From positions 1 through 64,000 of the forward strand of contig JAEUWP010000288.1 of NCBI GenBank assembly GCA_018524725.1: DNA of 64,000 bases. Reading direction: 5' to 3'. Origin of the DNA: Podaxis mareebaensis. Taxonomy: Eukaryota > Basidiomycota > Agaricomycetes > Agaricales > Agaricaceae. The position numbers were made by a program, and so were the translations under genes. The notes under the pieces were generated by a model, which ran no database searches, was not told the origin of the DNA, and was given only the letters and a program-made list of their open reading frames with translations. Positions 11,701-23,002 of this stretch are shown in pieces. Positions within the stretch are counted from its first letter, which is position 1, and each line of letters starts with the position of its first letter.

Positions 11701-11891
11701 CTTCTGCGCAGGAAGCTCCGGTCGCAGATGGAGAGGGGGATTGGGGAATTCCTATAAAGACAAAGAAGAAAAAGAAGGGTAAAGCGGCCGACGAACCACC
11801 TACGCCGAACCCTGATGCGCCAAAAGATGATGACGAGAAGCAGCCTGCCCCTGGTGGTGGTGGCAAGAAGAAGAAGGGGAAGAAGAAATAG
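5797..11891 (+). CDS. HSPA12-like Hsp70 ATPase fused to a long disordered and coiled-coil tail
   Basis: Exons: 5797-5951, 6000-6152, 6215-6596, 6681-6852, 6905-7123, 7181-7280, 7332-7391, 7454-7658, 7741-7885, 7929-8125, 8184-8197, 8252-11891; 1,813 residues in one frame. Residues 1 to about 605 form an actin-like ATPase: phosphate-1 loop IAIDIGTTFSGVSYAI, phosphate-2 loop IADAGGGTLDISAY, adenosine loop SVFLVGGYAASPW. The ATPase domain ends with GITKYGPASIIYN, encoded across a 14-nt microexon. The 84-nt intron 6597-6680 is in frame, so retention is possible. The 3.6-kb last exon adds Ser/Thr/Pro-rich sequence, about 19 short Trp motifs (SPWVD, SLWED, DSWGS), repeated KTPKTP, an Ala/Glu/Lys coiled coil and a poly-Lys end. 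There is no peptide-binding domain of classical Hsp70, as expected for HSPA12-like proteins. The substrate is unknown. Confidence 0.85.
10669..10890 (+). repeat. Coding 24-bp repeat, octapeptide KEKAEQEA
   Basis: Within the tail of the Hsp70 fusion gene, about nine units of 24 bp encode variants of KEKAEQEA. They form a highly charged single alpha helix or coiled coil. Units differ at synonymous and conservative positions, so the array is not freshly expanded. Confidence 0.85.
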
Positions 11892-12486
11892 AAGAACGAC
11901 TACACGAATTTTGATGACTTCTTGTTCTGGATTTCTCGCTGTTCATTTCTTGACTGGAATTAATGTCTCTTAATATCCTATATTCTCCTATGCTATACGT
12001 TGTATGTCTACAAGTGATCCAGTATCATGATACCACTCATAACATTAATTAGGTGTATGTATCCCTGGGCATTGTATTAACATACAGTATATTTTGGGTG
12101 CTATCTGACTGTTCCAAGCGGCCCGAGCCTTCATTGGGTATAACAGATGTATCAGTTATTGTCAGTACGATAATTGCAACGGGCAGTGCCTTGATGGAGT
12201 CTTTTGAAATAACTCAAATACGCCCGTACGCACAAGATCCTTGTACGCCAGGAAGCCTGATGGCTGGGGTGTATCTGCACACAGCTCACTGCAGCGTACT
12301 GCGATTGCATGCCTCTTGCTTTTGCACAAGTACACTACATGTCTATCAGACGTCTGCTCTCAGCTTTCTGGGGTCTTACGTCTGTGCAAGCGTATGTCAT
12401 AATCGAGAGTGCATATACAGACGTAGCATACGACAACGGCAGAATCCTCATAAACGACCTAGAGACTACAGGCGACGGAAGAATTT
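11892..12486. other. Convergent intergenic region
   Basis: Lies between the 3' ends of the Hsp70 fusion gene and RPL4, which are transcribed towards each other. It should hold both 3' UTRs. No gene is recognised. Confidence 0.6.
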
Positions 12487-13877
<1,391 letters not shown>

Positions 13878-14447
13878 TGCTGGGTTCTTGAGGTCTTGAT
13901 TATCGTCTTGCCCGTCGCCAAATTCAGTCCTGCCCCGCTCACAAATTAGGCTTTTGCCGAACCAACTGTACAGCTGGCTCTTGCACAACATGCCACAACA
14001 GCATTATGTCAGCATTCCGCTACGTCATCTATTCGTCGAGGTAACATCGCACTTTCGCCCATACCTACCCACCAGACATATAAATCGAATACGCGCCCAC
14101 CGGAAAACCCTACGTGCCGTTTGTGGTCCTCTGTCCTTTATACCGCCGCAGAGGTGAATACCTCCCCCCATTAGATCCTGCGCCGTATCTTCTATTCCCA
14201 TAAGCTCTGGGAAGACGATATTGAACGCGGAGTATTTTCTCATGTATTGGTCATTCATTTCCAGAAAGGAAACTCGTGATATCATGTTTTCGAACGAGAT
14301 GGAAATCCATCCTCGTCAGCGTGGTGTCTGACAAAGCCATTCTGGCTCTGGATGACTTCTAATGGCCTAACGCGTGTCTTTGATTCCGCTATATAACACA
14401 ATGCTCCAAGGTCTCCCATACAACCCACATTCACACCTTTGATTACT
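13878..14447. promoter_or_regulatory. Divergent promoter region, RPL4 and reductase
   Basis: The 570 bp between the two start codons must carry both promoters. The stretch just upstream of the RPL4 ATG, in RPL4 orientation, is the expected place for ribosomal-protein control elements, but I cannot name a specific site. No gene is seen inside. Confidence 0.5.
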
Positions 14448-15725
14448 ATGAGCAACCTGCCCTCACAACAGAAAGCCCTTCTCCTCGAATCGCAGCAGGG
14501 CAATTTCACTCTTGGAACCAATGTGGTCCATCGTCCAGGCCCAGGACAGCTCTTACTCAAGGTCAAAGCGACAGCCTTGAACCCTGTTGACTGGAAAATT
14601 CAGAAATATGGCATCTTCATAAGCGAATTTCCTGCAATCTTGGGAACGGACCTTGCGGGAGATGTCGCTGCTATCGGGGAGGGAGTAACAAAGTTCAAAG
14701 TTGGCGATCGAGTGTACGTGCTATCGCCTTTCGAACGTATGAATTATGCTCTCACGTGTTAAATCTAGCTTTTGCCACGGGAGGTTCTCGAACGACTATG
14801 CTTCATTCCAGGAATATACCTTGGCCGACGAATATCACCTTGCAAAGGTGGATGGCGTCATTGGATGTATCGAAAGGTTATTACTAATCGTTACATTGTA
14901 GATACCCGCAAACATAAGCTATGACCAAGCTGCCACAATTCCCCTTGGGCTAACGACCGCCTATGTTGCAATGTACAACACTAACCCGCATGGCATTGGC
15001 CTCGCCAGCCCTATCGAGCCATCCGGTCTCGGTCATTACAGAGGTGAACCCTTCGTCGTGCTTGGGGGTGCGACATCTGTCGGCCAATACGGTTCGTCTA
15101 TTTCCCTTCTCATCCTTCAAGTACGCGGAAATGCTAACTACCAAAAATAGTGATTCAGCTTGCTAAGCTTTCTGGGTTCTCGCCGATTATCACCACCGCA
15201 TCGCTCAAGCACACTGACTATCTGAAATCTCTGGGTGCAACACACGTCCTTGACCGACACCTTTCTGCCCCTGATCTGAAATCTCAAATTGAAAAGATCA
15301 CAAGACAACCTATCAAGTACGTTTATGACAGTGTCTCATTGTCAGATACCCAGAACACGGGACTCGAAATCCTTGCGCCGGGTGGCCACCTTATACTCGT
15401 CCTCTCTTCTAACGTCACATCGGACGACAAACACATTACTACCGTTCTTGCAATACGCCAGTTGGAGCATAACATCAAACCGCTCACGGGGATGTACGCA
15501 AAGTTGACGGAATGGTTGGAGAAGGGTTTAATCCAGGTGGGTAGCCTCGTTTTACACCACCTTCTCGATCCTAGCTCATGAGTAAATGTACAGCCGAACA
15601 AAGTAGATCTTTTGCCTGGCGGCCTGAACGGTATCGTTGAAGGTTTAAGAAAGTTGGAACAGAGCCAGGTCTCGGGCGTCAAGCTGGTGGTTCGGCCCGA
15701 GGAAACAACTACAGGGAGCAACTGA
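14448..15725 (+). CDS. Medium-chain NAD(P)-dependent reductase (zinc-lacking, enoyl/quinone reductase type)
   Basis: Five exons, 14448-14713, 14769-14847, 14902-15091, 15151-15536 and 15594-15725; 350 residues, normal for the family. The GroES-like fold is shown by [17 protein letters not shown] and [20 protein letters not shown]. The nucleotide-binding fold is shown by [20 protein letters not shown]. The zinc ligands of true alcohol dehydrogenases are absent, which places it with the toxD-like trans-enoyl and quinone reductases common in fungi. The substrate cannot be read from the sequence. No biosynthetic core enzyme lies next to it, so it is probably a stand-alone cytosolic reductase. Confidence 0.9.
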
Positions 15726-15932
15726 CTGTAAAAGAGCGTTGTTGATACCGCTTTCCCCATTTACGTATGCGCACTTCTCCCATATAGGTTTCTTCTAAGT
15801 ATGAGTTCGAATATTTAGTTATTTGCCCTCCGTTATAAGTCTTTAGGCAATGAGTGGCTGTGTTGAACTTTACCAAAAGCGCCGAGACCAAACAAATGAT
15901 GCTGGCGCTCGTACGTTGTGGGTTGAACGCCA

Positions 15933-16728
15933 ATGTCTACCTTCACGACACTGGTCCGCAACCCGAATTCGTTCCACCCAATCTCAGAGTCCTCATTCCA
16001 CCTTTCACGCGCTGAAACGGACCTATTGGCCAGGAACTGCTCTCTCTACCTCTTCTATCGATTAACTCCTGCCCTCTTCATCGATCCTTATGAACTCGCT
16101 CAACGACAACAATCTTACACGTTTGTCAAATGGGGTCAAGCAGATTTGGAAAAACCTGTTCATGCTGTACAAAACTCTAGTACCGACATTCTGATCAGCG
16201 TGAATGTTCCCTTCCCCCCACCAGAGGGTAGGAACGATGGAACGCAATTGGACGTGGAAGTCCCCCTCCATGCTCGCTATGGTGTCCCGTTACCCAGCAG
16301 CTCACCAAAAGTGGGCTCGGCGAGCTACCAGAACATCACTCTAGAACATCCAAAGGCCTTTATTGCATGTTCGAACGGTTAGTTCCGATAATTTGGACTT
16401 CTGACATGCCCGCTCATCCCCCTTTCCAGAACCTGTTTTTCCAGAACATGAGTCGTCAATACTGCCGACGTACCTTTCCGAATCACAACTTCGCGAACTC
16501 AACTTGACACCAGAAACAGCATACTTTACACACATCCGCCACTCCTTGTCCGACCATCCGTTCGATGTCATCCGTATACCCGTTGGTCATGAGAAAGACC
16601 TCGTTCTCATACAGTCTGGAACGGCGACTGTTATCCTTCTTTCATTCTTGTGGACTGCCATTGTTGCTCTTCGGACCGCTACCAGGCTGCATTCCAGATG
16701 TCCAGCGGTGGAGAAGAAAGTGGATTGA
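15933..16728 (+). CDS. PIG-X/Pbn1-type ER membrane protein
   Basis: Two exons, 15933-16377 and 16430-16728; 247 residues. The lumenal part carries the family hallmark LDVEVPLHARYGVP followed by an aromatic patch. A single transmembrane segment near the C-terminus (LVLIQSGTATVILLSFLW) and a short basic tail fit a type I ER protein. PIG-X/Pbn1 proteins stabilise the first GPI mannosyltransferase (PIG-M/Gpi14). No cleavable signal peptide is evident at the chosen start, so translation might begin at an upstream exon that I did not find. Assignment rests on the signature and topology. Confidence 0.75.
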
Positions 16729-16949
16729 AACCGACCCTTCTGTTCCCTTTTTCGGCACAATCGTCGGTGCGGATGCCCCACACTCATTGATTCTGCATTA
16801 TGGCAGTGGCAGGATGAATGTAGTCATCCACTTCACCCTTAGACCGCCCAAGGAGACAGGCCCTTAATGTCGCCCCATGGAGGCATTTACGCCACTCTTG
16901 ATCCTGGAATGTATTTTTGTTATCTTCCCTAATCGTCATGGAATTATCC

Positions 16950-19900
16950 ATCGAATTCATCGATAAATGTTCTTCTCGACAGTCGTGGGCTCGAACTTGA
17001 ATGAAGGTTGAGGGTATTCCATAGTCGTTAACGGATTTGTTGAAATGGCTTTCTTCCCATCATCCGGACAACCCTACAACGTGCGGAGCTTCTCGAAGAA
17101 GCTGCTGTTCTACCCAAATGTTGTTAGCTTTCTTTCCTCTGATTTTGAAGGTCCTCCCTTGTCTATCTCATCCATCTTGGTTGAGTAACCCGACTGTTGG
17201 GTCTGATCAACTGGGGTGCTTAATCGTTGGTTCTCGGGCGGAACTCTGTTACTGATATCTATTATCGATGAATTGGTGGAAGCAGCGTTGGTGCTGGACT
17301 CAATAGGTTGTTCCGACGTAGTTATATTGTGGTGGCTAGAAGACTTGGTTCCCGTTCACGAGGACAGGTATGAACTTCAAAAGTGGGAGCTTGCGCCATC
17401 GGTCGTCAACCACCTCCTATACCATTACGAACAGAGAATGATATCCGCGCATTGGATGCCACCCATTTCTTATGACGCTTGGCAGCCTTACGGCATCCAA
17501 TATCTTGATCAAGTATGACCGGTCCTGGAGCAGATGAGCTGAAAGCGTCACCCAAAACTCGCTTTCCCCATCCCTCAGACTTCATGACCTTCTTCAGCGC
17601 CGCAAGGAAGCTGTCATCCCCGGATCCCACAAACACCGACGTTACTGGAAAATAATCTGAGGTACGAACAGTCGGTTTTGCTATTATTGACGTCAAGTGA
17701 CTGATCCTATCCAGTTTATTCCAGCATCGTTCTTCGATGCGCCACGAAGCTGGTGTTCTCCCTTCCGTAACCGAAGTGCCATGACTTGAGAGGCATGGAG
17801 GCCGCGTCTATCGCTCAAACGCATCTAGAACGTCGCTTCTCTGGAACTGCCGAATCACCGGATGCAATCATTAAACCCATCATTCTCAAAACGCCGCCCC
17901 CTTTCTGAGTATAAAAGCCCCGGCTGGATTACCATCCATCCCAGCTTTCGGGCCCCTTCTTTTCATCGGTTGTACAACTAATACTACAATGTCTCTCATC
18001 GCCACCACTGGTCCTACCGGCGGTGTTAAGGACCGTCTTAATATCGCCGACTTCGTCAAGAACGAGAAGTTCCGCACACTATACGTTCGCGCTCTTCGTC
18101 AGTCTCCGTTCGTTCTTCGTGGTTCAAAGACTGATCCCGCAGCCACATACGCTTACAGAGGCTATTCAAGCCAGAGAACAACATAACTACGAATCCTTCT
18201 TCCAGCTCGCTGGTATTCATGGCTTGCCATTTACTGAATGGGCCAAGGAACGGCCCTCAGTTGATCCCTACAAGGCGGGATATTGTAGCCATGGCTCAGT
18301 CGTGTTTCCTACTTGGCACAGGACTTATGTCTCTATATATGAGGTGTGTTCCTCACGTCCATGTCGGTCGCTCATAACTGAAGATCTTGGTGTTTCTGTA
18401 GCAAATCCTTCAAGGAGCCGCGATTGAGGAGGCCAAGAAGTTCCAAGTCGACAAGGAAACATGGGCCAAAGCTGCTCAGGACTTGCGCCAACCCTACTGG
18501 GACTGGGGCTTCCAACTCGTCCCTCCTGACGAGGTTATTAAGAATGAAGAAATTCGAATTGTTGATTATAACGGCAAGGAAATTTCCGTCAAGAATCCCA
18601 TTCTTCGTTACTACTTCCACCCGATTGACCCTTCCTTCAAACCATATGGTAACTTCGGTACTTGGCCGACAACTGTCCGAAACCCGAACCGCCAGAGGCA
18701 GGAGGACATTCCTGGGTTGATCTCGTGAGTGGATAACCTTGAGAATGATCGGCATGCAATGACGACTCGGATTCTCATGGCAGTAAGATGAACATTGAAG
18801 CGGGTCAGATTCGTGAGAAGATGTACAATGCGTTGAAGTATAATGACACATGGGAGTTGTTCAGCAACCACGGGGAAGGTGACGATGCACACGCTAATAG
18901 TTTGGAAGCTGTCCACGACGATATCCATGTCATTGTCGGATACGGCAGGATTCCTGGACATATGACCCACCCCTATTTCGCTGGTAAGTGTCTCGCTTAT
19001 TGCAGTTGCCCACTTACTGAATATGGTGCAAAATTGTGAAGCGTTTGACCCGATTTTCTGGTTGCACCATGCCAACGTCGACCGCCTTTTGTCTCTCTGG
19101 CAAGCCATGAATCCTGATGTCTGGGTTACCCCGGGACCGAACCGGGATGGAACGATGGGTATTGCACCCGGTGTTGAGATTACAAAAGATACCCGTGCGT
19201 CAATTTGGTCGTTTCGTCACCCGATACGCCTTCTCACGTGTTGTCCCAATCATAGCTCTTGAACCTTTCTATGAGACCAAGGACAAGCCCTGGACATCTG
19301 CACCTCTCACCGACATTGCCAAACTAGGTTACTCCTACCCGGATTTCGATAACCTCGTCGGAGGATCAAAGGAACTTATCCGCGAAGCGATCCACGACCT
19401 CGTGGACAGGCGCTACGGCCACCAGAAACCTAGGGGTGCCACTAACGCTGCTCTCAACCTTCTCTCCTCCTTCCATGGTGTCACTGAAGACCATGATGAG
19501 CCCCTCGAGATGTACAACTGGTCTATCCATGTCACTTTCAAGAAGTTCGAATTGAACGAGAGTTTCTCGCTCCTCTTCTACTTTGCGAGCGATGGTGGCA
19601 ATTACGACCAGAAGGAGAGCTATGTTGGATCTGTCAACGCCTTCCGCGGGAGCACCACCGATACTTGCGCAAACTGCAAGAACAACGAGGACCTTGTTGA
19701 AGAGGGCTTTGTTCATTTGAACTCGTACATTGCTCGCGACATCGAGTCTTTCGATCCTGAGAAGGTTCGGGACTACTTGAAGAACAAACAGCTGTCTTAC
19801 AAGCTCTTCACTGTGCGCAATTTTTCTCTTCCTCTTTTTTTTGAATTAAGCTGATAGGAAACCATAGAACGAAGAGGATGTGACATTGACCTCGCTCAAG

Positions 19901-20140
19901 ATCAGAGTCGAGGGAGTTCCTTTGTACCTCCCTCCCGGCCAGACTATTCCCAAGATTGACAGGGGTCGCGCTCCCACCGTCTATGAGGATATTGTTACAT
20001 ATGTTCCTATAACTGCTGCCTGAAAGTATGGATTCTAGTACTGTCAGCACTCTTGTTGTGTACAATACAAGTGAGAAAGTAGCGTCGAAGACTAACAATT
20101 GAATCCATTTTGACTGAGATCGCTCTAAAAATAGCAGCAA
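16950..20140. repeat. Tandem duplication, copy 1 (intact tyrosinase)
   Basis: About 1 kb of upstream sequence, the tyrosinase gene and about 110 bp of downstream sequence are repeated at 20868-22800. Similarity runs through non-coding DNA too: 17316-17345 matches 21222-21251 closely, and 20040-20115 matches 22700-22775. The copies have diverged by many substitutions and small indels. Confidence 0.85.
17989..20023 (+). CDS. Tyrosinase (polyphenol oxidase)
   Basis: Seven exons, 17989-18097, 18159-18343, 18402-18724, 18784-18983, 19042-19194, 19256-19812 and 19868-20023; 560 residues, the size of mushroom tyrosinases. The enzyme oxidises monophenols and diphenols to quinones in melanin formation. 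CuA is shown by [31 protein letters not shown] and the Cys-Ser-His of the thioether bridge. CuB is shown by HDDIHVIVG and [19 protein letters not shown]. The C-terminal third is the lid domain that keeps the enzyme latent until proteolysis. There is no signal peptide, as usual for intracellular mushroom enzymes. A broken second copy lies 1.8 kb downstream. Confidence 0.95.
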
Positions 20141-20867
20141 TAGTTATCTTACACTTGCGGAATGGTGATCTGCACTTTGGTCTCTTCATGCTCAACGCCT
20201 TCTTCATCCTCGCCCAGACTAAGTGTCCTCACGGGTTTGGAGTGAGAGATCAGGATCCCTCGAGCTTCTGTGTCGTACTTCATTTCCTGGGGCGCTTGAG
20301 TAAGATATCGGTCAGATTGAGAGTTTAGCTGGGTCGATTTCTCGACAGCGCATGTAACCGCCTAATTTCACGTTCATGATTTACAGCCTGCAACGAGCCG
20401 ACGTATTTGTTTATATTTGACTACACCTTCAGTGTCTAGACGCATCACTCTCATCGCTGCCCAACTTGTATTCATCTTTTTTACGCATGATATTTTGAAC
20501 AACGGTTGACACTACGTCTTATTCATGCGGAATCGAGCATCTTGCAAGCCCGCTTGTAATCGCCGGCCTGAATCCGGCGATGACCGATCTTGAGGATTTC
20601 AACTACTCGTCTACCACCCGTCCACCACAACCATTCCATGTTTGGTGTCGGTTCACATCTCACCAAACCCTTTCGACGCTCCTACACTTGGCTACATAAT
20701 CTCCAGAAAGCCCCCGTTGTCGTTCTCCAAAAATCCCAGCATTCTATGGGTGTATCCACCTTGCCTGGGCTCTATGCCACTGGCTCCTTGTCCCATTCTG
20801 AGGCTTTTGCGTGGACTTGCCCTAACATAATGTAACTCAGGTCCAAGCCACCATTATTTACGGAATC
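20024..20867. other. Intergenic between duplication copies
   Basis: No gene is supported. The first ~115 bases are the duplicated 3' flank of tyrosinase. Bases 20141-20170 match 27 of 30 bases at the start of arrestin-like exon 5 (24453-24482). The rest is unique, with no domain in any frame. Confidence 0.5.
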
Positions 20868-22800
20868 CATCGAAAAATGTTCCTCTCGATAGCTTTGGCC
20901 TCAACTTTGGTGAAGATCGAAGGGGTCCAGTGGTTAACGGATTTGCTGAGATCGCACTGATATCATCATCTCGGCAACCCTACAGCATCGGACAGGGGCT
21001 TCTCGAAGATCCTTTCAACCGAAATGTTGTTCGCCTTCTTTCCAGCTTTGATGGGCTGCCCTTGTCCATCTCCTCCATCTTGTCTGAACAACTCGACTTC
21101 CAATCAGTCTGATCAACTGAGGTGCTTTATTGTTGGCTTCTTGGGCAAAACAATGTTACTGATATCCATTATTGACGAACTAAGTGAAAGCATCATGGGT
21201 GCCAATCTTAATAGGTTGTATCGACATAATCATATTGTGGTGGCTAGTAGACTTGGTTCTCGTTCACGAGGAAAGGTGCAAACTTCAGAAGTGGGAGCTT
21301 GTGCCATCGGTTGTCCACAACCTTCCTATACTTCTGCGAACAGTGAGTGATATCCGCCTGTCGAATATTACTAATTTCTTACGATGTGTGGCAGTCCTGT
21401 GGCGTCCGGTATCTCGATTATGACCGGTCCTGGAGCATATAAGCCAAAAGGGACATTGAAAGTTTTCTTTCTCCATCCCTCAAGCTTTATGGTCTTCTCA
21501 GGCGCCCTCCAGAAGGTTGTTATCACTGGATCCCAAAAACACCGATGCTACTGGAAGGCAATCTGAGGTACAAACTGTTAGTATTGCTATTATTATTGTC
21601 AAGTGATTGATTTTATCCAGATTATTCCAGCATCGCTCTTCGATGTGCCACGAAGCCGGTGGTCTCCCTGCCATAACCGAAGTGTCATCACTTGCGGGTA
21701 CGACAACCGTGTCTACCGCTCGAACGTATCTGTACCATCGCTTCTCTTGGAACTGCCAAATTACCGGTGCAAATTATTGAATCCAGTACTTCTTTTCATT
21801 GTTTGCGCAAAACTAATACCTCAGTGTCTCTCATTGCTACTACTGGTTCTACTGGCGGTGTCAAGGACCACCTTGATATCATCAACTTCGTTGAGAACGA
21901 GAAGTTCCTCACGCTCTACGTTCGCGTCCTTCGTCAGTCTTCCTCCGTTCTTCGCGGTTCAAAGACCGACCTCGCAATTGCTTGCATTCAGAGGCTATCC
22001 AAGACAGAGGCCAATGTAATTATGAATCCCTCTTCAGGCTCGCTGGTATTCATGGCTTGCCATTTACTGAGTGGGCCAAGGAGCGACCCTCGGTAAATTC
22101 TTAGAAGGGGGATATTGTAGCCATGGCTTATTCGTGTTTCCAACTTGGCACGGGACTTATGCCTCTACCTACGAGGTATGTTCCCCATGTCCATGTCGGT
22201 CGCTCATAACTGACGATCTCGGAGTATCCACAACAAATCCCAGGGAGCTGCGATCGAGACCAAGAAGTTCCAAACCGATAAGGCCCTGCTTGATCCGTCA
22301 ATGCCTTCCACGGGAACTCCGCCGATACTTGCACTAACTGTAAGAACGACGAGGACCTTGTGGAGGAGGGCTTTGTTCATTTGAATCCTTATATTGCTCG
22401 CGACATCGAGGCCTTTGATCCTGAGAAGGTTCAGGACTACCTGAAGAACAAGCAACTGTCTTACGAGCTCTTCACTGTGTTCGATTTTCCTCCTCTTTCT
22501 TGAATCGAGCTGATGAGAAACTGTATAGGACAAAGAGAATGCGACGTTGACTACGCTCAAGATCAAAGTCGGGGGGTTCCTTTGCACCTCCCTCCCAGCC
22601 AGACTGTTCCCAAGGCTGATAGGCGTCGCGCTCCCACAGTTTACGAGGATATCATTGCATATGCTCCTGCGGCTGCTGCTTGAAAGTATTGGTTATAGCG
22701 CTGTCAGCATTGTTGTTGTGTACGACACAAGTGAGAAGGTGGCATCGAAGATTAACAATTGAATCCACTTTGACCGAGATTACCTAAAAATGATAGCAAC
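20868..22800. repeat. Tandem duplication, copy 2 (deleted tyrosinase)
   Basis: Second copy of the 16950-20140 unit. It is shorter mainly because about 1.2 kb of the tyrosinase coding region is missing. The order of similar blocks is the same as in copy 1. Confidence 0.85.
21824..22683 (+). pseudogene. Tyrosinase pseudogene
   Basis: Matches the start of the intact gene (SLIATTGSTGGVKD), but the initiator ATG is GTG. The second exon has a frame disruption and early stops. Near 22285 the sequence jumps from exon 3 directly to the late part of exon 6, removing the CuB site. The end (EDIIAYAPAAAA followed by TGA) and the last intron are still recognisable. No copper enzyme can be made from it. 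Confidence 0.9.
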
Positions 22801-23002
22801 TGAGGGTCCAAAGCGCCTTCCAGCTTATTGTTCTCCGTTAAGCTGTGGCTGCATCTTAGTTCAGGGAGGCCCGGCACGAGTCTGGACAATAACCATGATA
22901 ACCATCCCAGGCAACCGATCTCTATGCATTGGAGCTAAGCCCAAGCGCTCAGGTCTGCAAGATGATACATATGTGCGGGCAAACTTGGGCGCCAGAGCAA
23001 CG

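Noticed and set aside
9909..11866. Long open frames on the minus strand (337 and 466 codons) opposite the Hsp70 fusion tail
   Set aside because: They are composition shadows of the Ala/Glu/Lys repeat: low-complexity Leu/Arg/Ser and Ser/Pro sequences with no domain.
20176..20310. 44-codon minus-strand frame beginning MKYDTEARG with an acidic middle
   Set aside because: It looks clean, but it is short, has no recognisable family and no clear neighbouring exons; it may be a small exon but cannot be supported.
22790..23002. In-frame upstream extension of the arrestin-like gene
   Set aside because: It covers the duplicated tyrosinase 3' flank and has no coding character; the Met at 23003 fits the family start better.
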